This document shows, piece after piece, positions 51,601 through 62,181 of a DNA stretch of 64,000 bases. Each line of letters starts with the position of its first letter. The stretch's first letter is position 1. A program made the translations under genes and the position numbers. The notes under the pieces are model-generated. The model had not been told where the DNA came from, made no database searches, and was given only the letters and a program-made list of their open reading frames with translations. The DNA comes from Cercis canadensis (lineage: Eukaryota > Streptophyta > Magnoliopsida > Fabales > Fabaceae). The DNA lies in NCBI GenBank assembly GCA_003255065.1, contig QAOA01000936.1:293018-357017 (forward strand), read 5' to 3'.

Positions 51601-53066
51601 TATTATTACCGGCTCAAGCATGAGCGAAAATATGTCCTAAGACTAGGATCGGCATCATGTAGAACAACCTCTCCAAAATCAAGGTAAAACTGAAGAATTG
51701 CCTGACAAACAAATAAGAATAGTATATAACCCATGGGTCCAGATGTTCAAGAAGATTCAATATATCAGTAAAGCACACTTGGGCCATGCAAAGAGAACCC
51801 ACAGGAAAACATGAACTACTACCATTATATGGAATGGACTATCTAACTCCTCTTTCTTATTCTCTTCTTTTATTTCTAAAAATTTGCCTTCCTTCATTCA
51901 CTTGAAGTCCAACTACTGCCATTATATACTAAGTGAACAAGAATTGATTTACAATATTAATATAATAAATGAAAGGAAGCAATTCTAGTATTACATCAGT
52001 TTTCAATGTAGGCCTGCAAGCCTTGGCTTCTTCTCATAAGGGATAAGGAGATATACCTATTTCTCCTGTTATCAAATTTAAATGGAGTTTATTATGTTTT
52101 TGCTCATATGAAATTTAGCCAGAAAATAACATTAAACTGCCACAGACAAAATATTAGGTCACCTAATTCAATGTCTTGGTATCCCTATTCTAGGGTGAAG
52201 CTTAAGCAACAGATATTTTAGAATAACGCTGTTAATAATGAAAACCAATAGTGAAAATTGATCCCGAGTGGACTTATCCTACTAGAACATATCTACACAT
52301 TTCCTTGATTTCGTCAACTATCTCAACTCTTCCACTCTTAAAATGCCATGTATCATGTAAAACCATTCGTCACATGTTTTCTGTAAAATCCATCGGGCTG
52401 AATAGTAGTACTGATATTCGAAATTCCAGATGCTATTTCCAATATCAAGGATCCTGATATAATCATAACTTACGCAGGCAGGTATCACATGGAGGTAACT
52501 GCTATTCCTCAATGCTTCCACAATTTCATGCCAATAAAACACAGAATTTACATTTGCAAGTCAAATTTGAAGTCTACACACATATAAGACCGAATTTAAA
52601 TTGAAGACTATTAAAATATTGGGACAAAAAAAAATGGAAAACATACGAGTAAGAGAAGTCCATTGGAGGTTTGAGATTGAGAAAGTGAAGCCACCGAGCG
52701 TTGAAAAAGCTTGTTAACCTGTGGATAAATTCTAGCTACCAAGTCCTCAGAATTCTCAGCCTTACACAATTCATAAAGCTTCCTCACCTGATGAAATTCA
52801 AACAAAATACACGTAAATAACTCCAAAAAACTGCACAACTAGCTGAGAAAAGGGGCATGAGAAAGCAGGAGCAAAATTGATTAGTGTAGAAGCAGTAAGC
52901 TCTGCCATGATAAATTGATGAATAACTATTTGAGAAATTTAAGAGAAAGACTCACGGATTGAAGAAGAGAGGGGTCGGAAGCAGGATCGTTGGCTGTATT
53001 TGAATCTCTAGCACTGTTAGACAAGGTTCTGAGGTAAAAATCCCAGTCTCTGTCTCCTGCGGCCAT
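45644..53066 (-). CDS. AP-5 complex subunit beta-like protein
   Basis: Sixteen exons encode 575 residues: 52956-53066, 52647-52787, 51610-51701, 51401-51497, 50730-50773, 49916-50004, 49155-49246, 48921-49067, 48498-48645, 48219-48295, 47486-47557, 46914-46991, 46707-46834, 46450-46609, 46077-46278, 45644-45693 (1728 nt, in frame). I recognise the sequence as the conserved plant protein usually annotated as AP-5 complex subunit beta-like: LLAILQFYLDFGEVVLHDAD, MSPGSFLPLFPSLVDLP, LVVALERVERSSGPLIGSSI, MLLALMDEAYTGSTIEDGG, PRLLDLYFSVALRDVNDS, SRLLCFVVTAIAKLATHHRE. It is all-helical in character with no membrane segment. AP-5 is a late-endosomal adaptor in animals; a plant role is inferred. Introns carry microsatellites, a poly-C run with an N, and a perfect palindrome. 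Confidence 0.88.
46331..46416. repeat. 18-bp poly-C run followed by an N (46416)
   Basis: A pure C run (46331-46348) then a T-rich stretch in an AP-5 beta intron; on the gene strand it reads as poly-G. The N at 46416 shows no duplicated flank. The downstream exon (46450-46609) is intact. Confidence 0.8.
47725..47890. repeat. Perfect 75-bp inverted repeat with an 8-nt loop
   Basis: Arm 47733-47807 (ATTGCTGGATATCTTATTTA ...) is the exact reverse complement of 47816-47890, separated by agaagatt. Each arm also starts with ATTGCTG and ends with CAGCAAT. The 15 bp AATCTTCTATTGCTG at 47725-47739 is complementary to 47801-47815. It lies in the AP-5 beta intron between exons 10 and 11 (48218-47558), and no target duplication is visible. 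Confidence 0.95.
50256..50281. repeat. (CT)n microsatellite
   Basis: An uninterrupted CT run in the AP-5 beta intron between exons 5 and 6. Confidence 0.85.
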
Positions 53067-54103
53067 TTTCTGGAACAAATCGAAATGGATACTTTCTTAT
53101 CTCAGGACATTGAATTTTCGCGCTCTGAGCTCTCCCATTGAGAACCGATAGAGAAATTATGCAAGGAGATCAACTATTTATATTACATAGTTTCCAATTA
53201 AAAAAAAAAAAAAACTATTTTAGTGAAATATATGGAGAAGCATATTTCGAATTGCAATAAGGAGAACTCACTTCTCAACGAGCGTTCCCTTTCAAAATTT
53301 TTAAAGAAAAACTCTTGTAGTAAATAGGAATTTATCAAAAGTCAATAAAAATTAATTATATTAAAATGAGAAAATATTAATGTTTAATTTTTTAAGTTGG
53401 TATAAGAAATTATCTAATGGAGAAATTCTAATTTCATTTTTCTCATATTATATAAAATACTCAAAATATTTTTTAGTGTTATGTAGGTATTTTCTTAAAA
53501 TATTTTTTAGTGTTATGTAGTTATTTTCTTATTTTTAAACATGATACATATATTTAAACAAAATGACTACATATGTGAATAAAATAAACTCATAGTATCA
53601 AAAGATAATTATGTATATTAACAAAATAATTACATAATATTGAAGCATATTTTGAATATCAATACAATATGAAAAAAAATCAAATAAAAATTTCTCAATG
53701 TTTAAAACTAAATAGTATTTTTTGTCAACTTAAGAAACCAAACATTAATTTTCTCTTAAAAATATAATTAAAAACAAAAAAAAAAAGATTTTCTTAAATT
53801 ATACTTTTTTTTCTATTTTCTATTTTCTCTTTTTATCATCTTTTATGTTCAACTTTTAAATTTAATTTAAAAAATTTGATCCTTTAATTCAATATTTTTT
53901 TACTTGCCTACTTAAAGTTTTTGACCAGTGAATATTGTCCTAGTAAAACACCTATTTAAAAATAAATAAGTTAAGCCCATTTGCTGTCAAACGATATGTT
54001 AGAGTTTTCTAGTCTCAATAGAAATATCAAATATAACTCCTCTTCATTCACTGAAATTATTTGTGTACAACTGAATTGGATTGCAGTAGCTAAAAATAAA
54101 ATC
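53067..54103. other. Intergenic region with foldback sequence
   Basis: The left end holds the AP-5 beta 5' UTR and promoter. A direct repeat of aaaatattttttagtgttat occurs twice near 53465-53530. No gene is recognised. Confidence 0.5.
53368..53755. mobile_element. Foldback (MITE-like) element
   Basis: The left end GAGAAAATATTAATGTTTAA corresponds to the reverse complement of the right end, GAGAAAATTAATGTTTGGTT. Complementary inner blocks include ttaagttg and tgagaaatttt. The flanks ttaaaat and ttaaaaat are similar but not an exact duplication, so the type is uncertain. Confidence 0.55.
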
Positions 54104-55489
54104 TTAAGATTTAGTGAGTAAACTTTTAAGCCTCTTGCAGAAACCATCTACACAAGAGGACTCTAAATTGTTGCTTAGTAAGAGGGTTCTCAATTTAGCG
54201 TGGTTGGCTCTAACGTCTTTACCAACCTCACTCTCCTCATCCATGACAAGCCTCACAGCCTTGCACACAGCCTCTTTTGTGAATAGCCCATCTTCTTCAC
54301 CTTTCTCCACCTCAACCCCTACCTTCAACTTGTTTCCCATCAGCCTTGCATTGAAGATATGGTCAGAGCCAAGACGTGGCATTAACACCAGCTGACACTC
54401 ATTGACCAATGACTCAGTTATTGAACTTGCACCACAATGTGTTATGAAGCACCCAACAGAAGGGTGTTCTAGAATCAATTGCTGCTGCACCCATCCACCA
54501 TTAACAATCCCTCTTCCTTGAACACTTTCTTCAAACCTTTGTGGCATAGCTGCTTCAATTGTGTCAAACCCAACAGGGGGTTTAAGCACAGCCAAAAATG
54601 GCATCCCTGTTAGCTCAAGACCCAGTAACAATTCTTGGAATTGATTTTGCTGCAACGTGCCTTCACTTCCTAATGCACAATAAATCACAGAACTAGCCTT
54701 GAATTTTCCAAGCCATGAAACCCATTTTTCGTCTAAAGTAGAGGTGGGTGGCTCTGGAATAACAGGCCCTGAAAGCAAAACAGGTTTCCCAAACTGGGCC
54801 TCAAGGTAATCCACAAAAGGACCCTCCATTTCTCTGCAACCTTTGAATGCTAATGCATCTGATTGTTCTATTCCCATATCAACACGATCACAGAGACGAA
54901 CACCGCTACCAAATTCCCATTTCCTTGCAGCAGCAAAGAATCGGGTTTCATGGGGATGAAGCTTGATGGAAGAATCAGGGAACCCAGAAGGGGGTTGCAT
55001 GAGCTCCTCTGCAGTTAAATTGCCTCCTCCCAAACGGCGCCGTTCTGGACTTCCAAGATAAGCAGCTGTTGCTGGATTCGCAATCCAATAAGCAACACTC
55101 TTAATTCCCAAACGGCGAGCCAAGTTGGGTATCCAATATTGGAAATCAAAGAAAACAAGATCGGGTTTTAACTCTTGCAGATGGAGTTCGATGTCCTTCT
55201 CAGTGCGATCCAAGGCAGTCATGATAAGTGGGAACAAAGAGAAGGGCACATCAGAAGAGGTTTCAGCATCAGAAGGAAGGCCATCAACATGAGGAACAGT
55301 GAGGGGAACGAAGGTGATGAGATGTGGGTAGAGGTTGAAATGCTCTAACTTGGCTTGTGTTTTTCTGGGGATGAAGAAGGAGATTCCGTGTCCTTTTTTG
55401 GCTAGTTTGTTGGAGAGGTGGAGAAATGGGGTTAAGTGCCCCATAGCGAACCATGGAAACATTGCTATGTGCAAGGAAGACGCATCCAT
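54104..55489 (-). CDS. UDP-glycosyltransferase, UGT79 / flavonoid-glycoside glycosyltransferase type
   Basis: A single intronless ORF of 461 residues in the family 1 glycosyltransferases, which add a sugar from a UDP donor to small acceptors in the cytosol. The catalytic His is His18 in [15 protein letters not shown] and its partner Asp is Asp115 in [11 protein letters not shown]. The PSPG donor-binding box starts at Trp333 ([20 protein letters not shown]) and continues with [19 protein letters not shown]. At its end the usual GDQ is replaced by GSDH, that is one extra residue and His for Gln. FPWFA and NARLM place it in the clade that extends sugar chains on flavonoid or anthocyanin glycosides (UGT79/91-like); the acceptor is unknown. 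It is the intact member of a UGT/protease module repeated at 61-63.5 kb. Confidence 0.93.
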   Translation of the reverse strand: MDASSLHIAMFPWFAMGHLTPFLHLSNKLAKKGHGISFFIPRKTQAKLEHFNLYPHLITFVPLTVPHVDGLPSDAETSSDVPFSLFPLIMTALDRTEKDIELHLQELKPDLVFFDFQYWIPNLARRLGIKSVAYWIANPATAAYLGSPERRRLGGGNLTAEELMQPPSGFPDSSIKLHPHETRFFAAARKWEFGSGVRLCDRVDMGIEQSDALAFKGCREMEGPFVDYLEAQFGKPVLLSGPVIPEPPTSTLDEKWVSWLGKFKASSVIYCALGSEGTLQQNQFQELLLGLELTGMPFLAVLKPPVGFDTIEAAMPQRFEESVQGRGIVNGGWVQQQLILEHPSVGCFITHCGASSITESLVNECQLVLMPRLGSDHIFNARLMGNKLKVGVEVEKGEEDGLFTKEAVCKAVRLVMDEESEVGKDVRANHAKLRTLLLSNNLESSCVDGFCKRLKSLLTKS

Positions 55490-56161
55490 GGCAGCTTGAA
55501 AATTTGCAGAGGATTAAACCATCAGAAAATAAAAATGATAAAGTTGGCTTGCTTTTATTCACAGAATCAACCAAAACCAGTGTCATTATCAGGAGGTGCC
55601 ATGTGTGATCCAGTGAGTTCTTTTTCTTTGACGTGTGATAAGCAAAATGATTTTGTTGCATGGTTTCATGCAAGTTGATTAAGCATTTGAGCTCCACTTA
55701 CTCTGAGTTATATATTTTAACTTGCTTTTGTAATCAGATGCCAAACAAACTGAAAGCGATATATAAGAGAATCAAAGCGCGTCATTTGCACTATTCTAAT
55801 AATCATATATTGTTAATATATTTCTGGTTTTTATCTTTTCTTGCAAAAAAAAAAAAAAAACACTTATCTTGTTAATATATAGAATCAAAGAATTGATTTT
55901 CCACTAATGGAATAATTCTTTTTTTCTTTTTTATGAACACAAACGGAAGAATTGATTCTCTAAGAATTAATTATAAAATTGTTGTTTGTGGCAAAATCAC
56001 TGTTTTGACATGAAAAGAAACACAAATGAAGTTCTTTCATTAGGGGAATTGAAGTATAACATAAATTTATTCATGACTTGTTCTCCCTTTATTTCATAAC
56101 ATTTGTCCCCTTAATTACGAGGTACATAAAAGAGGAGAAGGAGGGAAATAAAATTCCAAAA
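55490..56161. other. Intergenic region within the UGT/protease module
   Basis: Holds the UGT leader and promoter side and the 3' side of the broken protease. Parts match 61256-62181 (for example the block accagtgtcattatcagg at 55573 and 61634), showing both belong to a duplicated segment. Confidence 0.55.
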
Positions 56162-58129
56162 CTATGAAGCTCGGTGCGATGAGCAATCTTCTGGAGCAAA
56201 CTGAATTTGTTGAGAAAGCAGATAAAAAATAAAGCGCACATTCTGCTGTTGCCACAACCCAATGATGTTCACACCTCGAGGATTCTCCATAAGTGCCACA
56301 CAAAAATACCCATCCTTTTGAACAATCATATGCTGGGGTTTTACCTCAAGATCAGCACCTTGAAAATGGAATGTCATCCCAGCAAATTGGTTAAAACCCA
56401 CCTTATTTTTGTAGCAGAAACTTAGATCTTCACTTGCACTATGATATCTCTCAAGGTTAAAATTTTTATAGTAAACTCCAAAAGCTGTTGTAACTCCTGC
56501 ATAAGGTTTTGAATCCAAAAAAGTATATGCTGCCCCACTATCTAGAACACAACCCCCTTGACCATCTTGTTTAATTGCAAAAGTTCCAGGTGAAAACATC
56601 AACCTTTTCCCTGCAACACTAATATCTACTAAATTCAAATAGTAGTAAGGCAAATCTAATACTTTTACAAAAGGGGTTCTTTGTAAATGAGATTGAGGCC
56701 TTATGACTATGTCTGTACCAAAGCTTAGCACATTGCTAAAAATTGTTGGAGAGTTTAGAGGGGGCAAGCAGTAAGAGAAACGATACTTAATCCTATTTCC
56801 CAACTGATAAACTAAAGAATCTGGGGACAAACCCATTCCCAGTATCCCACTTATACGATTGGTATGAAAAACAAAATTTTTGTTATCAGTTGAGCAACCA
56901 AAAACCATGTTGTTGAGGGGTACTTGCCTATTTCCACTGAGGAATGTGAATGTTTCCATGGATGCTACTCCTCGGGTAACAGCCCCACCAAGGTAAGGTA
57001 AATCGTAGACACATTCGCCACGGGCACATTTATAGAGATGGCAAAGATTGTGACTACATGGAAGTTTTGTTAGAAAAACGATAATGGAGACTAACTAGGT
57101 TGGCTTTGAGGCGTGAACAATTACACTGTCTTGAGTGTAATATTGCTTCTCTATAAAAGCAAGTTACCCCAGGATACAACAAAGCCCTCAAAAACTCTCA
57201 ATGGAAAAGTGAATTCTAATGCATTAGGGTGTTCCCTTTTATAGAGTTGAAAAGACACGAATGAACAAATATAATTGGTCAGAAATTAACAGACATAATT
57301 GTCTATTCGGAATAGTCACAATTGTCTGTTCGGAATAGTCACAACAGTCTGTTCAAAACAGACACAATTGTCTATTCGAGTTTATTCATCTGAACCTGTT
57401 AATTTAATTAACTACCATCCGAATCAGGTCAAATCGACCCGACCCGGTCTGGTCCAGATATTTAAAACCAATATTAAAATATTTGTCAAATCGATCAAGG
57501 ACCATTAATGGACTTTGTCTTGCTAGGCTGTTTGGGCTTGTCAAATGGGCTTGTGCCCATTTAACTAAAGTTACTTTATAACTTTAGTTTGCATTTATAA
57601 AGTCTTTTACATACTCTAAGTTAACCAATGTGGGACTTGGTTAATTATTAATATATTTACAAACTATTTCAACAAGTTTTGTGTAGGTTCTTGAATATTT
57701 TGGATTGAAAGGGGGGTCTATTTGGACGAAACATGGTCTGCAAGGTACGCATTGTGTCCAAATGAGGCTGCTTCCTGTATCTACAATTAACATTTGGGAG
57801 AACTTAGGGGTGCCAATATATAGTTGTGCACAAAAGAAGGAGCCATGTTTATACATTTGGAGATGGTAGCCATCAGCATCAGGTTCCATTGTGGCATTAA
57901 CACTTGACACCATGCCTATATAATTGGCTCTTGCATTTGAAAATTCAATCATTCTTTGAAATTTTTCATGTTGGGTAAGATTTCCAGGGTAGAAAGGGGA
58001 TTCTGGGGAGTCCCAGGGAATGAGTTTTAGGCTAAATCCTATAGGATTTGAGGTGTTGATAGAGGCTAAGCATAGAGGAATGAGGTAAAGAAAGATGACA
58101 ATAATTAAAAAAGCTGGAGGATTTTCCAT
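56162..58129 (-). pseudogene. Nepenthesin/CDR1-type aspartic protease, split by a solo LTR
   Basis: Copy 1 of an A1-family aspartic protease. The 5' part (58129 to about 57680) encodes a signal peptide (MENPPAFLIIVIFLYLIPLC), pro-region and the first active site DTGSSLIWTQC. The 3' part (57067 to 56162) holds Cys-rich and core segments, the second active-site motif DSGAAYTFL and the C-terminus ending CSSHRAS. The two parts match one continuous ORF in copy 2 (62182-63546), but the coding sequence is interrupted by 607 bp of LTR plus a duplicated AGTTT. Apart from this insertion no stop or frameshift was noticed, so the break looks young. As it stands the first part stops within the LTR soon after FNPKYSRTYTKL. 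Removal of the LTR by splicing cannot be excluded. Confidence 0.87.
57063..57679. mobile_element. Solo LTR (607 bp) inserted in the protease exon, with 5-bp target duplication
   Basis: The insert 57068-57674 begins TGTTAGAAAAACG and ends TATTTCAACA, the TG...CA form of LTRs. It is bounded by AGTTT at 57063-57067 and 57675-57679. The uninterrupted sequence in copy 2 has a single aagttttgtgtagg at this point. The plus strand has a TATA-like ctataaaagc near 57152. About 3.7 copies of a 23-bp unit (acaattgtctattcggaata...) lie at 57294-57380. No coding part of a retrotransposon is left. Confidence 0.9.
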
Positions 58130-58175
58130 TTTCTTTGTTCAAAGGATGAGTTTAGTGGGCGATGTACCGCTGCGG

Positions 58176-58183
58176 TTTATATA
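58176..58183 (-). promoter_or_regulatory. TATA box of protease copy 1
   Basis: The minus strand reads CCCTATATAAACC, a canonical plant TATA box about 50 bp upstream of the start codon at 58129. In copy 2 the equivalent sequence is changed (CTATATTAATGTAAACC, around 63593-63606). Confidence 0.65.
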
Positions 58184-58982
58184 GGGGATCAAGTAAGCTT
58201 TTAGTGGTTGTTTAGGCATCACTTGAACTGAAGGAACCCATTAAAGATGCATACCATCACATTCTCTTAAGGTTTTTCCAAAAATATACATATAATCTTT
58301 CTATGTTTTTCCACAAGCATTTGTTGAAACTAATTGGCATGCTTATTGTGAAATTAGAAGTATTGTTTGATGATATATGACTATTAGTAGTATAATATAT
58401 GATATTACGCACCATCACATATAGCATAGTTTGATTTGGTGGAGTTGTAATACATACAATTACACCTATAAATGATACAGACATCCACTAACATATCTAA
58501 ATTTCTTGATTCAGAGGCTCTAATTTTGTCCATAGTGTTCCAAAATTAGCATTATTGTTGGGAATATATAGGTATTTTGGTCATACCATTCACCTTAAAA
58601 ATGAAAGTTCATATTTTTTTGACAAAGATATTTTACTTCTTGCTCATGAAAAAAGGTCCAATCTTTTTTATATGAATTATTTTCTTTCTCTCTTAAAGCA
58701 TATATAATAGATAAAAATAAATCTTTTTTCTTTTCTATTGGCTATACGATAGCACATAGACTTAAAATTAAAATATCATACAAACTAGCTACTCAAACCT
58801 TATAGCACACGGTAATAAATTGATAAAATTGAAAAAGTAAGTTACAAGTAATCTCAATTTTAGTAACTGCTTCAATCAAAGAATTTTAAACAAAGCACTG
58901 GAAATTAACATTTTCTTTGGTTAAGGCTTATAGGAAAAGAAGCTGATTCAATATTATTTGACTATGTGATGAGTTTTTAATT
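58184..58982. other. Intergenic AT-rich DNA upstream of protease copy 1
   Basis: No recognisable gene; ends at the target duplication of the large solo LTR. Confidence 0.4.
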
Positions 58983-60721
58983 ATATTTGTTAGGTGGATT
59001 TTATATCCACTTTATAGATACTTTTAGGGCAATTTGACTAAAATAATATATTTGGATAAACTATTTACACAAATTGGGCAATTTTCAAATTATTTACGTA
59101 AAATGAGCATTTTTGAATATTTTAATAATATTTTAATAAGAGTTTAAACACGTTTTTGCCAAAAATAGGTCACACTTTTACCAAAATTAGGTCATACTTT
59201 TGTCAAAAGCGTGTTCTAAGTGAACACACAACTCAAGAAATAGTCACGCTTTTACTAAAATTGGGTCATGCTTTTGGCAAAAACGTGTTCTTAGGAAACA
59301 CGAAACTCTTATTGAAAAATTACTAAAATATTCAAAAGTGCCTATTTTACGTAAATTGTTAGAAAATTGTCTTATTTGTGTAAATAGTTTATCCAAAAGT
59401 ATTATTTCAGTCAAATTGCCTACTTTTAGCTTAATATTATGTTTGTTTCTTGAGGTTTTTGAGCTCTAAACAAGGTAGTTTTGTCTATTTTGTAGGTTTA
59501 ATGTTAAGTGTGAAGATTCTTTGTCTAAGGTGCACTTAGGGAGAAGTTTTGGTAAATTGTGGCAAAAAAGAAGGGGCCCAAGCGCCTGTGAGTGAAGACA
59601 GGCACCCCAGCTCTCTAAAGAGAGAGCCCTAGCGCCTGTGAGTGAAGACTAGAAGATTTTCACGACACACAAGAGCCCCAACACATCTTACCCAGCGCCT
59701 CAGCCCTTGTTCTCTGACATAAAGCCAGTTTACAAGCCCTAGGCGCCCCAGCGCCTCCCATGAAGAGCCCCCGCGCCAGCTTTCTAATTTTCCGTAGACG
59801 TAGTTTTGTTTCCTATTTGCAATAGGACTATTAGTAATTAGCATAAATAGATACTTTTAGGTTTTAAATTCTTCTTCTTCTTTTCTCTCTAGACTTTTGG
59901 GAAAAAGGTAAGCAAGAGCAAGACAAGGATTAAAGTGCAGATTAGTGAGTTTTTTCACTGAGTTTTCTTCTTCTTCCTTCTCCTTTATGTCTAGAAATTA
60001 TTCAATCATGTTCTTAATTTTTGTCATAAACTAATTTCTCATCTAGGGCTATGATGCAGCCTAATTATGAATGATTGTAGTTTCTTTTAGAATTAATCAA
60101 ATATTTATCTTTTCTATTTGAATACTTATCTCTGTTCTTCATGTTTCTAGTTAACTAGTCATTAATTAATTGATTAGTTAATCACAATGAGACCGGAAGG
60201 AGATTTGTGTGTCTGAATTCATTGGGATAAATATCATAGATTGCATGTAGGATAGGAATATACCTCCATGACCTGTATAGTCAATTAAAATATCCATAAA
60301 GCTTAATGAATTCTTAATTATTATAACTCACATAGAAATATAGTGAGTTAATCATTAGAAATATTTTCACTAGACCTTGGGAAATGCTAATGAATAGATT
60401 AAGGAATCTTGGCTAGCAAATAGAAAAATGAATCATAGATTAAGGATAAAATGAATGAAAATCAGGATTAATTATAGTGAAATCAGATCCCCTAGAGTTT
60501 TCTCACTCTTAATTTCTTCTTGATTTATACATGCTTTGTTAGTTTTCAATTTATTTACTCTAGATTTTTGAACTTCTCTTAAATAATTGATTAAATAAAA
60601 TTGAAATTGACTCAATTTCAATAATTGATATCATTAATCCTCGATGGACAATCTTTATTCTCATTTTATTACTTGTAAGACGATAGCATGCACTTACGCT
60701 CTGTTTTAGCACAACAATATT
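58983..60721. mobile_element. Large solo LTR (about 1.73 kb) with 5-bp target duplication and nested MITE
   Basis: 58988-60716 begins TGTTAGGTGGATTTT and ends TTTTAGCACAACA, flanked by ATATT at 58983-58987 and 60717-60721. Inside is a GC-richer stretch with a repeated agcgcctgtgagtgaagac (59580 and 59631), a TATA-like ataaatag near 59845 followed by a CT-rich segment, and a 3' portion (cctcgatggacaat) reminiscent of Ty3/gypsy Tat-type LTR ends. That class call is tentative. No gag or pol is present. A 393-bp MITE is inserted near its 5' end. Confidence 0.75.
59019..59429. mobile_element. MULE-type MITE nested in the solo LTR
   Basis: The element 59028-59420 (393 bp) has termini GGCAATTTGACTAAAATAAT and, from the other end, GGCAATTTGACTGAAATAAT. 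Its arms remain imperfectly complementary for about 150 bp (for example ggataaactatttacacaaa on both sides). It is flanked by identical 9-bp copies tacttttag at 59019-59027 and 59421-59429. No transposase ORF. Confidence 0.88.
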
Positions 60722-61083
60722 ATCATAATTCTTCAAAGAAAACTTCAACTGAGTGGTTTTTTTTATTAAAAAAAAAAAAAACCTAAGAGCAGATAAATGC
60801 CATAAATATATTTTTAAAGGTTTCTTTACACACACACAAAAATTCCTTTTTGCATATTCTGGTGTCCTCACATGTATCTGTTGACACTAATATGGCATAC
60901 TCTCAATGCTAATCATTTTACATTAAAGTTTGAATATTCTTTTAACGGAAATAGTGTCTTATTTCTTACATTTCCTATTGCTTTGCAGCTGCCATGCCAT
61001 TTTGTCTATGAATATATCAGACTGAAAAAAATTGAAACAGAATCACAAAAGTGGGTGATTGCGTGAAGCTTAATAAAAATACT
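60722..61083. other. Intergenic DNA between solo LTR and UGT relic
   Basis: AT-rich with an A-run near 60768-60781; no recognisable gene. Confidence 0.4.
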
Positions 61084-61270
61084 TTTAACTTGGCTTGTGT
61101 TCTTTTGGGGATGAAGAAGGAGATTCTGTGTCCTTTTTTGGCTAATTTGTTGGAGAGGTGGAGACATGGGGTTAAGTGACCTATTGCGAACCATGGAAAC
61201 ATCTATGTGCAAGGAAGATGCATATATCCACAGCTGGTTGATATACTTGAAAATTTTAAGAGGATAAACT
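61084..61270 (-). pseudogene. Relic of a UGT gene (5' end only)
   Basis: The minus strand matches the first ~45 codons and leader of the intact UGT at 55345-55510, including [20 protein letters not shown] and FFIPKRTQAKL. The start codon is lost (ATG changed to GTG), small indels shift the frame next to it, and homology stops at about 61084, so more than 400 codons are missing. It is the second copy of the UGT in the duplicated module and cannot make a working enzyme. Confidence 0.88.
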
Positions 61271-62181
61271 CAACAGTGTGTACAGCTACGAGTATGAATT
61301 TGGATCCTCTTACTTTCTAGGTGCACTTTCGAGAGTAATTTAATTTGGTTACTAATTTAAATTCAAGCATTAGTGAAGTATCTCGAGACTAAATTGCTAA
61401 AGACATGAATGATGCTATTTTTAGTAAACAAAATTGATGATGCGTGGGCGGGCGTCTAATAATTTAATGTTGTTTTACCTCATCTTCATGGCAATCGGGA
61501 AGATTAGATCATGTAATTTAATAGTCATATACATGAAGTAAGAATTTTGTGGGGGAAAGCTTTTAGAAAGAATCAAAAAAAAGGAAGAGAAAATGAAAAG
61601 AAGTTGCTTTGTTTTTATTCAGAGGCAACCACAACCAGTGTCATTATCAGGGGCAAGCTAAATATCTTGTTTAGATACTGTTAGATCTGGGTATGGACTC
61701 TGCTAAGTCAGCCATTCAGCTTTAATTTATCAAAAAGTTGAAAGAAAACGGATGGAGAATTGAAAAAGAATATGCAACTGCACCCTCAGGCCATAAACAT
61801 CCATTAATTATAATGTTTGATTCCAAATTTGTTCTCTTTTATGTCATAAAATGCAGTTACTTGAATTAACTTGTCCAAAAATTGATTTTGGTAAAGAGAG
61901 TTGGTGATGGAAAAATTAATTTTGGAAAATAATTTGTAAGAGGAGAATTGATTTTTAAAGAAGCTTGGTAAAATTGTTTCTCATTAAATCATAGTGCGCA
62001 GTTTATAACTATATTAAAGAATTGATTTGTGAAGCAGTAATTCTCATATCCAAATAGGCCAAAATTTTCATTTGGTAAAATAAACTATAACGAAAATTTA
62101 TTCAAAATTTTGTTCCCCTTTTAAGCCATATAATTTGTCCCCTAAGGTAGATACAAGAGAAAGAGAAACAAAATTCCAAAA
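61271..62181. other. Intergenic region of the second UGT/protease module
   Basis: Shares blocks with 55490-56161 (accagtgtcattatcagg; the region just downstream of the protease stop), with many differences. No gene is recognised. Confidence 0.5.

Noticed and set aside
56207..56425. Plus-strand ORF within the protease copy
   Set aside because: Shadow of the minus-strand protease coding sequence; a matching shadow exists in copy 2 at 62227-62445.
57068..57674. MULE insertion with 9-bp duplication aagttttgt as an alternative for the protease insert
   Set aside because: The ends are not inverted repeats; TG...CA termini with a 5-bp AGTTT duplication explain the same bases better as a solo LTR.
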